This document shows, piece after piece, positions 22,901 through 32,373 of a stretch of DNA of 33,932 nucleotides. Under the pieces are notes generated by a model. It was given only the letters and a program-made list of their open reading frames with translations. It was not told the origin of the DNA and did no database searches. Numbering within the stretch: position 1 is the first letter of the stretch; each line of letters begins with the position of its first letter. Both the position numbers and the translations under genes were made by a program. The stretch lies in the NCBI GenBank assembly GCA_944325075.1, contig CALUYU010000025.1, positions 1 to 33,932 on the forward strand, written 5' to 3'. Source of the DNA: Candidatus Gastranaerophilales bacterium (GTDB taxonomy: Bacteria > Cyanobacteriota > Vampirovibrionia > Gastranaerophilales > Gastranaerophilaceae).

Positions 22901-25900
22901 AAAGATGAATATATCGTTGGAAGAAGCCCAAAAACTTTACGGCACAGGAGAGGTAATATCAGACGGACTCACCGGACTTACGGCACAGCAGGAAGCACAG
23001 GAAATTACAGAAACTCTTCATGACTTGATAGAAGACAACTTTACTTTTGCGTCTGTTGATAAAAAGAAATTTCAAAATGCCTTTAATAAAATAAATGAAG
23101 ATAATATTCTGGAAGTACTTGAAGAATATAAAAAACGCTCCGGCGGAGAAACTCTTAGCGCGGCGATTATGGCAGAAAAGACAGCATCAGGCGGAGGGCG
23201 TGCCGGAGCCATAAAAAAAATCTTTAATCTTCTTATGGCCAAAATAGATAAAAATAAATATGATACAAGTGAGGTTGAATATGGATTTAACAGATGCATA
23301 AGCAGTGGGCAGTTATTTGTAGAACCTGACAGTGTTGACAAAATTTTCGACACAATGATTGCAATGGCCAAAGGCAGCTCTGTAAGCGGGAAACAGGATC
23401 TTGATAAAACAACAAAAAATGCCCAAACGAGAAATAATGAAGCAGCCGAAACAGTTAAAACAAAAGCTAAATCGCAAGGCTTTATATCAAAAGCACTGGA
23501 TAAAATAAGCGGATTATGGGGCGGAATAAATCAGGATGATGTTGAAAAAATCATAAGTGAGCATGATAAAGAATTACAGGAGCTGGAATCGTTAAAAAAT
23601 GATCCTAAAGCCTATGCTGCAAAATTCAAAGAAATTTTCGGAATAAATTACTCTAAAGACGCAGTAGAAAATTACAACCAGATAAATACCCAATACAAAA
23701 GAACTCTGCTTCTCACGCAGCAGCAGCAAATTTTTGACAGCACATTTAAAGAAGAACTTGAAACCCCTAATCCTGGAAAAATTACTGACGAACAGTACCG
23801 GAAAACTTATCAGAAATTAAGTGATATGCTTGGAGAAAATGTTATCAATACATTTCTTGAGCAGGCCGGCGTTGAAGGCAAAAGCACCACTGAAAAGTAC
23901 AAAATATTAACAAACCTCATTAAAGAAATCTCAGAAATGAATAATAAAAAGACACTTGAAGCCAGCGGCGGAAAAAGTCTGGAAGAATTGGCAAATGGAA
24001 GGACAGATGCTTATCATGCTGCATACGGAATGAAAAAGGACACACTTCTAAAGGCTCAGGATTGGGTGGAAGCACAGCAGTCAAGACTTACAACGACAAT
24101 GGTCGGGGCAAATATTCTCGCAATGGCAGGAGCCGTATTTACAGGAGGCGGATCTATTGCACTGCTTTCAACCGCAGTTATGATAACTGATCCGGTGGGT
24201 TTTGCAGAACGTGCAACAGATTCGGACGGAATGACCAAGGAAGATTGGCAGAATTTTGGAAGCGAAAGACTTGAAAATCTTGGCTGGATGGCCCTAGGTA
24301 TGGGAGTAGGAAAGGCTGCCCAGAGTGTTGCAGGTTACGTAAAACTTAAAGGATTATCTCATCTGATGAAGAACAGCGGGAAATCACTTGATGAGCTGCT
24401 AAAAAATAATAATCTTCCGGCAGATCTTGCAACAAAAGTTAAAAGTGTTACAAGGATATCTGAGAGTGTAGGAATATCTACCGAAGTTGCGCTTGATGTC
24501 GTTACCACTGCAATGCTACAAAAAGACGGAGTTACCCAGGGAGATTACTTAATGTCTTTGGCCGGAGCACTTGTCGGTTCAAATCTTGCAAGAGACATCA
24601 AAAACCTGCCGCCGGATCGACAAATTTCAACAATTCAAAATACCTTTAAAGATTTTAATCTTTCCAAAGAAGACGCAATGAAAATTCTTAACAGCATTAA
24701 AGACAGCAAATTTATAGAACATGTTAAAAATGCAAAAAACAAAGTCCAGGAGTGGGGATTTTTTGTTCCTAATAATAACACCGGCTCCAAGGGCAGCGGA
24801 ACACTTAATTCCGGATTAAATCCGGAAGAGATGGTAAAAGCCGGCAAAACCGCATACAATCTTGCGAAATCAGCAATTAATAAGATTAAAGGCGGTGAAG
24901 CAGAAAGTCTTACACCTCAAGAACGTTTCCAAAAAGCAAGCGGAGATCAGGCAAATACAGCCAATTTCAAGCAGTTTGAAAAACTTATGAAAAAAGATCC
25001 CGACATGGCAAATGCGCTGCTGGACAGCATGGAAACAATGAAGTCCAAAATTCAAAACGGAGAAGTGCCGTCAAAAGACATGAAACAATCTGTTATAGAT
25101 GAAATGAGCAAAAAATATAATATTGATGGTGATGACCTTGCAGATTATCTGGATACATTTATGGAAGATTCAGATAGCTGGAGCACAATTTCATACTTAT
25201 TTACAAAATCTGAAAATTACGTAAAACAGCGTTCGGATGAATTGTCAGATACAATTGATGAATTTAGAAATATGGATAAGGCCGAGGGGGCAGCCGGCCA
25301 GACGGCTGAAGTAAAACCTCAGGAAGAGACCTCTCCTGAAAGCCACGCAGCCAATACTGAAACAAATAATGATACCCGAATTCCGGCAGAAAAGGCCACA
25401 CAGGCCGAAAATACCAAGGCTACAGATGAAACTCAGACAGCCAAAGAAATTAAAACATCAGAAGAAGAATTTAAAATTTCAGATGAACTAGCTGAAAAAT
25501 ATCCTGATGTAGCGAACACTAATTTTTATGGCGGTGCGGAAACCGAAAAGAAAACTATAGAATTACTTGAAAACTATGAAAATTTAGTCAAAAACCAGAA
25601 AATGGATTACGAAAATTTTGACCCAAGCGTAATTTACAGACTTATAAGCGATCATGGAATTGCAGACAATGACATGGACAGAGTTTTCAATATAATTAAA
25701 AATCGGTTCCACAAAGATGTTATTGCTGAAGAAAACAGAATTTCAGGACTTAAAAATCAGTATAAATTCAGCAGTGAGGAATCTATTACACAATCGGACA
25801 ACATTATAAACACTATTAAAGAAAAACAGGCAAACGGAGAAAAAATATCGATTGATGATATCGAAGATATGATTTTGGATAACCTGGCAGACCAAAGAGA

Positions 25901-26195
25901 TTTTGAAAAAATTAAAAAACGGATAATGGAAGATCCGGAGATTAAAAATTACATAAATGACAACACTCATGCCGATATTTTGGGAAATCCGGAATATACA
26001 GATATTTATTCGGAAAGAGAATTAAAGCAGGCCACCAAAATATTAGACGATATACTTGCAAAAGTTCGTGGAGGAGAAGAATTTAATAAGGAACTTATTG
26101 ATAATTATGAAGCAAGCGGTATGGTTAAAGAGGCACTGGAAAAAATGCTTGCAAACCACTGGGAACTTGGCCCAAAATTTAAAGAAATATCCTAA
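22854..26195 (+). CDS. Very large unknown protein, body of a probable frameshifted gene
   Basis: The frame is 1113 aa from an internal ATG, but the true gene probably begins at 22682 and enters this frame at the A7 run, for about 1170 aa in all. I recognise no family. The protein is mostly charged and helical. A hydrophobic stretch at about 413-446 (rich in Ala/Gly, including AVFTGGGSIALLST) could insert in a membrane. Residues 809-875 are a low-complexity Glu/Thr/Ala linker. The rest looks like several helical repeats, with no signal peptide. It stands alone between the ATP synthase promoter region and birA. An EF-hand start, great length and no known relatives make it a candidate lineage-specific surface or cytoskeletal protein; this is inference. 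Confidence 0.8.
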   Translation: MIKKLQREEAVKLLAEKMNISLEEAQKLYGTGEVISDGLTGLTAQQEAQEITETLHDLIEDNFTFASVDKKKFQNAFNKINEDNILEVLEEYKKRSGGETLSAAIMAEKTASGGGRAGAIKKIFNLLMAKIDKNKYDTSEVEYGFNRCISSGQLFVEPDSVDKIFDTMIAMAKGSSVSGKQDLDKTTKNAQTRNNEAAETVKTKAKSQGFISKALDKISGLWGGINQDDVEKIISEHDKELQELESLKNDPKAYAAKFKEIFGINYSKDAVENYNQINTQYKRTLLLTQQQQIFDSTFKEELETPNPGKITDEQYRKTYQKLSDMLGENVINTFLEQAGVEGKSTTEKYKILTNLIKEISEMNNKKTLEASGGKSLEELANGRTDAYHAAYGMKKDTLLKAQDWVEAQQSRLTTTMVGANILAMAGAVFTGGGSIALLSTAVMITDPVGFAERATDSDGMTKEDWQNFGSERLENLGWMALGMGVGKAAQSVAGYVKLKGLSHLMKNSGKSLDELLKNNNLPADLATKVKSVTRISESVGISTEVALDVVTTAMLQKDGVTQGDYLMSLAGALVGSNLARDIKNLPPDRQISTIQNTFKDFNLSKEDAMKILNSIKDSKFIEHVKNAKNKVQEWGFFVPNNNTGSKGSGTLNSGLNPEEMVKAGKTAYNLAKSAINKIKGGEAESLTPQERFQKASGDQANTANFKQFEKLMKKDPDMANALLDSMETMKSKIQNGEVPSKDMKQSVIDEMSKKYNIDGDDLADYLDTFMEDSDSWSTISYLFTKSENYVKQRSDELSDTIDEFRNMDKAEGAAGQTAEVKPQEETSPESHAANTETNNDTRIPAEKATQAENTKATDETQTAKEIKTSEEEFKISDELAEKYPDVANTNFYGGAETEKKTIELLENYENLVKNQKMDYENFDPSVIYRLISDHGIADNDMDRVFNIIKNRFHKDVIAEENRISGLKNQYKFSSEESITQSDNIINTIKEKQANGEKISIDDIEDMILDNLADQRDFEKIKKRIMEDPEIKNYINDNTHADILGNPEYTDIYSERELKQATKILDDILAKVRGGEEFNKELIDNYEASGMVKEALEKMLANHWELGPKFKEIS

Positions 26196-26244
26196 GCCGG
26201 AAATATTTGTTTGATGTAAAATAGTTTGGCAAAGAGTAATACCA

Positions 26245-26970
26245 ATGCTGAACAAAATACACCTAAAAACGATTAATTCGACAAACACATACGCAAAAGA
26301 AAATATAGCCCTTCTGGCGGACAAAACAGTTATTTATGCTGATAAGCAAACTGCAGGGCGGGGACGGTTTACAAGGGCTTGGGTTGATCTTGGACCTGAT
26401 AATATTTTTATGACAATTGTCCTTAAGCCCTCTGATAAATTTTTACCGGTATATTCAAATCTTACACAATATCTTGCCCTAAAATTGTGTCATGTATTTG
26501 AGAATTATAAAATTAATCCGCAAATAAAATGGCCAAATGATGTTTTGGTTAACGGCAAGAAAATTGCAGGTATCCTCTCCGAAGCAGTTTTTGAAGGAGA
26601 AAAATTAAAAGGTATTGTACTTGGAGCAGGTGTCAATCTTAACGCAAAAGAAGATGATGTTCTTGCTATTCCGGACAGAGCCGCAACTGCTCTAAATATA
26701 GAAACCGGGAAATTTATCAACAGGGATATTTTTATGGACAAACTTCTTCAATGCTTTTTTAAAGATTATGATAATTTTATAAATAATAATTTTTCATCCA
26801 TTATTAATGAATATAACAAATATTTTTCATTAAAAAGCGGAAATGAAATTACTATAATGGTTCTGGACAAAAAATATTCCGGCAAATTTCATTCTGTTAA
26901 TGCCGATGGGACTATAAAACTTTTAACCGATGAGGGGGAGCAGAATTTTTCTATAGGCGATATACTCTAA
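26245..26970 (+). CDS. birA: Biotin--[acetyl-CoA-carboxylase] ligase
   Basis: A 241-aa biotin protein ligase that attaches biotin to the carrier domain of acetyl-CoA carboxylase. Motifs include STNTYAKE near the start, the adenylate-binding QTAGRGR (35-41), KWPNDVLVNGKKIAGIL (95-111) and GAGVNLN. It lacks the N-terminal winged helix of E. coli BirA, so it should be an enzyme without repressor function. A short C-terminal SH3-like domain is present (about 195-241). It is followed 18 bp later by the PurD-like gene on the same strand. Confidence 0.93.
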   Translation: MLNKIHLKTINSTNTYAKENIALLADKTVIYADKQTAGRGRFTRAWVDLGPDNIFMTIVLKPSDKFLPVYSNLTQYLALKLCHVFENYKINPQIKWPNDVLVNGKKIAGILSEAVFEGEKLKGIVLGAGVNLNAKEDDVLAIPDRAATALNIETGKFINRDIFMDKLLQCFFKDYDNFINNNFSSIINEYNKYFSLKSGNEITIMVLDKKYSGKFHSVNADGTIKLLTDEGEQNFSIGDIL

Positions 26971-26988
26971 ATGATTTGAGGTAAGCCA

Positions 26989-27846
26989 ATGAAAAAAATT
27001 AATTTACTCGTATGGGGCAATTCAGACGGAGAAAAAGCGGTTGCTGAGGCACTTTCTAATTCACCGCTTGTAAACAATTTATTTACAACAGCAGATTTTA
27101 AGATTAAAAATGCTAAAATACTCAATATTGCAGAAAAAGATTTTAGAAAGCAAGCCAAAAAGGCTCTTGAATATGGAATAAATCTGGTCATATTCGGAGG
27201 AGAAAATGCTATCTACCAAGGAGCAGTTAATATATTTAAGAATGAAGGGATTGCAGCAGTTGGGGTTAATAAAACATTCTCGCAACTGGGCTCATCTAAG
27301 ACTTTTGCCAAAAGATTTATGAACAGATACGGAATAAAAACACCGGAAATTAAACCTGATAAATATGACCAATTCCCGCAGGTAATAAAGGCAGACAGCT
27401 ATATTGACAGCGGACTTGACAAAATATTATATAACCAGGTTGAAAAGCAGAACGCTCTAAAAGAATTAAAAAACAAAAATTTTTTCATAGAAGAATTTCT
27501 GGAAGGGGAAAAAATCTCCGTCACAAGTTATCTAACAGGCGGAAACTTTACTCATTTCCATCCGTTTAACACCTCAGCCCCTTCTAAACCATTAAAGCTT
27601 ACCTCAAACCAAAAATTGAAACTCAACATTTATCTTTGTAAATTTGAATATGCACTTTTGCTTGAAAACGCAAACTTTGACGGAGCAATAACAACGGATT
27701 TAATCTGGCATGAAATTGACTGGTTTGTACTAAAATACAGAGTCAACTTTGGAGAAAAGGAAATTCAGGAAATCCTAATGCATATAGATAACGATTTTCT
27801 TGATATCTTGATAAACGGGACAACTCCAATATACAAGCTATCTTAG
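26989..27846 (+). CDS. Truncated, degenerate PurD-like protein (GARS-related ATP-grasp)
   Basis: A 285-aa protein that follows the layout of phosphoribosylamine-glycine ligase (PurD, about 420 aa) without its C-terminal third. The Rossmann-like N-domain is recognisable (INLLVWGNSDGEKAV, INLVIFGGENA, AAVGVNKTFSQLGSSKTFAK). So are FFIEEFLEGEKISV and, near the end, KYRVNFGEKEIQEIL, matching the family NVRFGDPETQ-x-x-L. Key residues are lost: GREHA is replaced by DGEKA, the ATP loop GLAAGKGV by YIDSGLDKI, and the GPNTGGMG segment is missing. It is unlikely to be an active purine-synthesis enzyme and may be a repurposed paralogue. A good ribosome-binding site (TGAGG) is present. It overlaps the convergent cpaF-like gene by 9 bp. 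Confidence 0.75.
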   Translation: MKKINLLVWGNSDGEKAVAEALSNSPLVNNLFTTADFKIKNAKILNIAEKDFRKQAKKALEYGINLVIFGGENAIYQGAVNIFKNEGIAAVGVNKTFSQLGSSKTFAKRFMNRYGIKTPEIKPDKYDQFPQVIKADSYIDSGLDKILYNQVEKQNALKELKNKNFFIEEFLEGEKISVTSYLTGGNFTHFHPFNTSAPSKPLKLTSNQKLKLNIYLCKFEYALLLENANFDGAITTDLIWHEIDWFVLKYRVNFGEKEIQEILMHIDNDFLDILINGTTPIYKLS

Positions 27847-29121
27847 AAAGCGAGAACTAAAAGAGTTAATTTTCTTTTCTTTTACCGGTTCTTTGGGCGG
27901 TGCAACTTGTTTGGGCGGCTCAATATTCGGAAGATTATAGTTGTATTCTCCCGACTTAAACGAAAGTTTTTCCGTTAAAACCGGTGTGCCGGCTTTATTA
28001 CTGCCAACTTCATAAATAGCCTGGATAACAAAATATTCATCCGTTTTTTTCAATTGAATAATATAATTGAAATTTTTTGGAAAACGTAACTTGCCTTGTT
28101 TTTCAGTACACTTCAGCTTAGCCGCCTCAACAGCTGTATAAAGATTAAGCGCCTCAACCGGTGATTCTGCACGAATACTTGTAACAAACCCGGATGTATT
28201 TGACAGCAAATCTGATATCTCAATATTAAAACCAACATCATTTATATCCGAAAAAACGTAATCGGGTTTATAATATAAAGCAGCCGTTATCAGATCCTGC
28301 TGTTCTTTTTCTGTAAGCCCTTCAGTATCAAAACGATTTACAGTCGTTTTGTCGGTGTTAATAAGAGCGCCTTCCTCAAATAAAAGTATCCGTTTATTCT
28401 CCGGAACCTCATTCAGGAAAGAGTTAAGAAAAGCAGTTTTTCCTGATTGAACCGGTGATGAAATTAAAATTTTCTTTTTCGCCAAAAGCGCAGAACGTAA
28501 AAATTTTGCAATATCAGAGTTCAAAACCTGTCTTACCTCAAAATAACTAAAGTCAAAAATTGTATTTTCAACTTTTTTTAATATTAATTTCTTTTGGCAA
28601 ACCGGCTCTTTTAGTATAGTGACAAGAACGCTGTCATAACGAAATTTTACTACCGGAGAATCTTTTCCGCTCATTTCGCAAAGTCTTTTAATTAGTGACT
28701 CATATTGTTTTTTATTCATTATGATATCAGATTTTAAAATCTCACCGTTAATTTCATAAAGAATATCCTCAGCCGAATTAACGAAAACAGTAGACACTTT
28801 ACTTTGAGCAATCAGAAAATCCAAAGTACCGAAACCATATACAGAATTAAGAAAAGCCTTACTAATCCGTTCTCTTTCAGGAGTAGTCAGCTTAATTTCA
28901 GAGAATTCTTCATTAAGCCTTGTGTTAATAAAATTTAAAATTAATTCACGCTGTTCATCCCTTGAATAGTCAAACCAGATAGGAATTGCAGAGATCTTTT
29001 TTGAAAGGGATTTTGCAAGCCATGTACAAAGTGAAACCAACTCCGGAGAAGTTGAGTCAACATTTTCTTCCCGTTCTTGCAGCAAATCAAATTTTCTGAA
29101 TCTTTCACTCAATGATACCAT
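27838..29121 (-). CDS. CpaF/TadA-like secretion ATPase, divergent
   Basis: A 427-aa protein related to type II/IV secretion and Flp-pilus ATPases. The N-terminal domain is followed by an RecA-like core with Walker A SSPVQSGKT (221-229), where the usual first glycine is serine. A region near 285-315 (YVFSDINDVGF, then TSIRAESPVEAL) corresponds to the family EVRGGEAxxML and STVHANSPxxAL blocks, but the acidic Asp/His-box residues are mostly changed. A proline/lysine-rich tail ends the protein. It begins 2 nt after the cpaE-like gene with an AGGAG ribosome-binding site, so the two are coupled. ATPase activity is uncertain. Confidence 0.8.
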   Translation of the reverse strand: MVSLSERFRKFDLLQEREENVDSTSPELVSLCTWLAKSLSKKISAIPIWFDYSRDEQRELILNFINTRLNEEFSEIKLTTPERERISKAFLNSVYGFGTLDFLIAQSKVSTVFVNSAEDILYEINGEILKSDIIMNKKQYESLIKRLCEMSGKDSPVVKFRYDSVLVTILKEPVCQKKLILKKVENTIFDFSYFEVRQVLNSDIAKFLRSALLAKKKILISSPVQSGKTAFLNSFLNEVPENKRILLFEEGALINTDKTTVNRFDTEGLTEKEQQDLITAALYYKPDYVFSDINDVGFNIEISDLLSNTSGFVTSIRAESPVEALNLYTAVEAAKLKCTEKQGKLRFPKNFNYIIQLKKTDEYFVIQAIYEVGSNKAGTPVLTEKLSFKSGEYNYNLPNIEPPKQVAPPKEPVKEKKINSFSSRFLR

Positions 29122-29123
29122 CG

Positions 29124-30317
29124 CTAACTCCTAAATATATCATCCAATCTTGACTGTCCATCACCGGAAAACTTTTTAATCAGCCTTTTTCTGAATACGC
29201 TATCAGACACATAAATGGCCAACTCTTTAAAACTTTGGGCAACATTTGATCCCGGGTTCAACTCGGACAACAGAATACCTTTGTTTATTGACGCCATAAG
29301 CGCAAAGTAGTTGTTAGGAATTTTCCAATAAACATTCTTTTTCAAAACTTCCTCTACTTCATCCAAAGTTATTTCATCATTTTCCATATACCGATTCACT
29401 AAGATCTGAACTTTATCTTTGTCATACCCGAGTTTGTCAAAAATCTCAAGACACCGCTGGCAATTCCGCAACGCAGGAAGATTTACTATTGTTACAAGAA
29501 ATATTAAATCCGAATAATCTAGAGTAGTTATAGTTTTTACATCGAAACTTGATTCGGTATCAACAACTATATATGAAAAACTTCCTTTCAAAACCTCAAA
29601 AAATAATGACAGCTGCTTTTGTGAAATAGTCTGTGCCTGCTTAAAATATGGAGGATCAGCCAGAACATACAAACTTGTATTTTTATATCTTTCCATCGTA
29701 CTCAACAGAAAATCTTTGTTCAGAGAACCAAGATTCTGAAACATATACGGAATACCAAACGAAGGCTGCAAATCCATAAATGTCGTAATATCGCCCAGCT
29801 GAAAATTTAAATCAATAAGTGCAACATTTTCCTTGGTAATTTGTGCCAGCTGATATGCAAGATTTGCGGCAATAGAGGTTTTCCCAATTCCGCCTTTATT
29901 TGAAAATACTGTAATCATCCGGCATTTATTCTGCTTTTGGTAATTTGCGTTTAACTGTTTTTTTACACGCGCCATAACATCAACAAATTCTGATTTAATA
30001 ACAGGATAAGAGATAATTTCTTTTGCGCCAAGACGCACTGCTTTTATTATAAAATTCACATCCGGATTTTCTTTAATACCTACAACGCGGCAATTAGGAC
30101 AATCCGCTGAAATTTTTTCTATTAACAATTCACAGTCAGTGCTCATATCAACAAGCAGAATTGCTTTAGGCAAAGACGATACAGTATTATAAATTTCAGA
30201 AGTATCTGTAAAGTTTTCACAAAGTTCAACCCACTCAAGGTCCTTCAAATATAATGAAAGCAGCTCCATCAATCGTTTATTTGATGTAATAATAATTACA
30301 GAAATCTTCTCAGCCAC
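29124..30317 (-). CDS. CpaE/TadZ-like protein: receiver-like plus MinD/ParA-type ATPase
   Basis: A 397-aa two-domain protein. Residues 1-120 form a response-regulator-like fold with a possible Asp57 in LLVDMS. From 131 there is a deviant Walker A, KGGIGKT (141-147), typical of MinD/ParA family members that localise Flp (Tad) pilus machinery to the pole. The start is GTG with GAGG 6 nt upstream. It is the first gene of a two-gene unit with the CpaF-like ATPase; no pilin, secretin or prepilin peptidase is nearby. A structured leader RNA precedes it. Confidence 0.88.
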   Translation of the reverse strand: MAEKISVIIITSNKRLMELLSLYLKDLEWVELCENFTDTSEIYNTVSSLPKAILLVDMSTDCELLIEKISADCPNCRVVGIKENPDVNFIIKAVRLGAKEIISYPVIKSEFVDVMARVKKQLNANYQKQNKCRMITVFSNKGGIGKTSIAANLAYQLAQITKENVALIDLNFQLGDITTFMDLQPSFGIPYMFQNLGSLNKDFLLSTMERYKNTSLYVLADPPYFKQAQTISQKQLSLFFEVLKGSFSYIVVDTESSFDVKTITTLDYSDLIFLVTIVNLPALRNCQRCLEIFDKLGYDKDKVQILVNRYMENDEITLDEVEEVLKKNVYWKIPNNYFALMASINKGILLSELNPGSNVAQSFKELAIYVSDSVFRKRLIKKFSGDGQSRLDDIFRS

Positions 30318-30337
30318 TTTTTACCTCTTAACTATAT

Positions 30338-30472
30338 AAAAAAAGCTCTAACGGATGTGATTTTGTTACCTGCTAGTCTCGCAGGTGGGTGAGCGCCTTG
30401 GCAAATCCGTTTCCCACTGGCGATTATTAATCGGTGGGTATACTTCAGTACCTATGAGAGTCAACTCTCCCT
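30338..30472 (-). ncRNA. Structured leader or small RNA ahead of the cpaE-like gene
   Basis: Transcribed on the minus strand from a TATAAT at 30473-30478, with TTCAAT 17 nt further up at 30496-30501. It contains a hairpin GAGAG/CTCTC (30456-30469). The next hairpin has stacked stems CCCAC/GTGGG and CGATT/AATCG (30413-30438). A 7-bp stem AACGGAT/ATCCGTT (30350-30356 with 30405-30411) encloses the hairpin ACCTGC/GCAGGT (30368-30386). The last stem is followed, on the minus strand, by AGAGC and a T7 run (30344-30338), which looks like an intrinsic terminator just before the cpaE ribosome-binding site. This fits either a riboswitch or attenuator controlling cpaE-cpaF, or a separate small RNA. I could not match it to a known riboswitch class. 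Confidence 0.55.
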
Positions 30473-30501
30473 ATTATAATTAATGTAGGAACAAAATTGA
30501 A

Positions 30502-30706
30502 CACCCGCATAGAGCAATTACAGTATAACAGTTTTTTTCTCAAAAAACAATACCTTTCAGGCTAGTTTTAAGTATTATTATAATTTTTGGGATTCAATTT
30601 ATATCAATATTAATTTTTGTAACAAAATATTTAGGAATAATGCAAATTAAATTTTTTACAAGCATTATGACAACATAAATATGTGCATAGAAAGGTCTTG
30701 GAATAT
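30502..30706. other. Intergenic region between divergent transcription units
   Basis: No gene is seen. The stretch is AT-rich and holds the promoter region for the rightward gene at 30707. The only ribosome-binding-like sequence is AGAAAGG at 30689-30695. No strong -10/-35 pair stands out for that gene. Confidence 0.4.
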
Positions 30707-32212
30707 ATGATTAACAAAATAATAAATTTCGGGTACTTCTCTAACATTAACAACAGCCCAACCAATTATTCACCTAATATAAAAACAGCATCAACACTTA
30801 CCCCGCTTAGCAGAGATACGGTTTCTTTTACCGGGATGTCACTTCCGTCACAATACAAATCAGTATTTGATTATCTTGCAGCGGAAATTGTCGGCAAAAA
30901 TAAAAAATGGCAGGTTGATGGAAGTATGCTTTCAGCAACTAACATTCCCGCAGCAATTGAAAGACTATTTAAATTAAACAAAGTTTATGGCCCATATACC
31001 GAGTCAAATCCAAATAAGATTAACTGGAAAAACTATATTCCGGAAGACGTTAGAACATACTGTACGGACAAAATTAACGAGGCCAGAGCCGGAAGATTAA
31101 AACAATGGCAAACTTTTTTGGAAAACCCGGACTCTGGAAAGTATTCACAAAATTTTCCTCAACTTTCAAACGAGGTTAAACAGGACAAATCTCTAAGGTT
31201 TGTAATATGGAATGCTGTAAACAGTGAACTAAAAGCCACAAACAGACATATTCCGGTTCCGTTTGATCTTAAAGCGCTTGACGAAACAGTTAAACACTTC
31301 AAAGGAATAGAACCCAAATTCCGAGCCGTAACATGTGCATCTCCGTCATTTTTGGAAATGTATACACACAGACTAAGAGACAACCTGCTGATGGAAAAAG
31401 GCCTTTCTGATAACTCTTCCGTATGGATAAAAATTCCATCAATAAAAAAAGATCTGGACAAGGTCAAAGAAAACATATCAGCTTTAGAAATTTTAAGTTA
31501 CAAAAACTGGTGTACACGTTCAAGACTTGATAAAGCAGAAGCAGCACTTGAGGACGGTGATTTTTACATATACCTCGAAAGAGACAAAAATAATAATATA
31601 TGGCACTCGCTTCTTGGTATGACTACCCTTAAAGGTAAAATTGACCAAATTCAAGGTATAGAAAATAATAATTTTATTCCGCTTACTGAGATTAAAAATA
31701 TTACAGAATACCTAAAATCGCAAGGGCTGAAATGCCAATCAGGCTTAACCGATGAAGGGCCTAAAGCATTACAGCAGATACTTATTGCAGAAAAACTTGC
31801 AAAACCAGATCCGGAAGTCGGAAAAACATTAGGTAAAGCAATTAAGGATGATGATGTACCTGCTATTTTAAAAATTTTAGGTCAGAAATTTAATTATACA
31901 CCGGACGGGCTGCTGGAGATTGGAAGTTACAAACCTAAAGTGCTGCTTAGCGCAAAAAGCGGGATATCAGTACCATATACCTTTATGGGAATAGATGAAG
32001 ATATACTGCTAAGCAAAGTAAAAACAATAAACGGCGATTTTATAATGCACAATAAAAATAAACTTTATAACACAAGCATTACAACATTCCCGAAAAACCT
32101 GGAAAAAGTAACCGGACGGATAGTATGCAGTGAAGAACAATTTGCAAAATATTCACAAGATATCCTTAGAGTTACTGACGGGAATAGAAATAACATTATT
32201 ATCCATGAATAA
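30707..32212 (+). CDS. Large unknown protein with N-terminal FTG motif and WCTR-type C-terminal block
   Basis: A 501-aa protein from ATG 30707; a GTG at 30683 would add 8 residues, but AGAAAGG at 30689-30695 favours the ATG. The N-terminal 38 residues are polar and end in VSFTG (39-43), the same short motif found in the tandem paralogues. The middle is helical with no known domain. Near residue 270, SYKNWCTRSRLDKAEAALEDG leads to a DFYIYLERD strand and an IQGIENN segment. This resembles a block seen in large uncharacterised gut-bacterial and PcfJ-like proteins; the resemblance is from memory and weak. There is no signal peptide or membrane segment. It stands alone. Confidence 0.75.
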   Translation: MINKIINFGYFSNINNSPTNYSPNIKTASTLTPLSRDTVSFTGMSLPSQYKSVFDYLAAEIVGKNKKWQVDGSMLSATNIPAAIERLFKLNKVYGPYTESNPNKINWKNYIPEDVRTYCTDKINEARAGRLKQWQTFLENPDSGKYSQNFPQLSNEVKQDKSLRFVIWNAVNSELKATNRHIPVPFDLKALDETVKHFKGIEPKFRAVTCASPSFLEMYTHRLRDNLLMEKGLSDNSSVWIKIPSIKKDLDKVKENISALEILSYKNWCTRSRLDKAEAALEDGDFYIYLERDKNNNIWHSLLGMTTLKGKIDQIQGIENNNFIPLTEIKNITEYLKSQGLKCQSGLTDEGPKALQQILIAEKLAKPDPEVGKTLGKAIKDDDVPAILKILGQKFNYTPDGLLEIGSYKPKVLLSAKSGISVPYTFMGIDEDILLSKVKTINGDFIMHNKNKLYNTSITTFPKNLEKVTGRIVCSEEQFAKYSQDILRVTDGNRNNIIIHE

Positions 32213-32318
32213 AAGAACACATGGTTTGATTTCGTGCTACAGATGGTTTGATCATTTTCATTTTGTCGGGATAGAAATCCCTAACTACAGGCTACATTAA
32301 AACACCAAATTTGAGGAT

Positions 32319-32367
32319 TTGACAGAAAATTAAAATTAGTCCAATATTAGACTATCAAATATTGGAC
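32319..32367 (+). promoter_or_regulatory. MarR promoter and palindromic operator
   Basis: TTGACA lies at 32319-32324. The -10 region, 17 nt later, falls inside the left arm of a perfect 10-bp palindrome: GTCCAATATT (32339-32348) and AATATTGGAC (32358-32367), spacer 9 nt. The palindrome ends 6 nt before the marR-type ATG. This is the expected arrangement for autorepression by the MarR dimer, with the nitroreductase under the same control. Confidence 0.75.
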
Positions 32368-32373
32368 TTATTT

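Noticed and set aside
32213-32318. Terminator or small gene after the large protein at 30707
   Set aside because: A weak GGGAT/ATCCC stem exists near 32269 but has no T-tract; no ORF is convincing.
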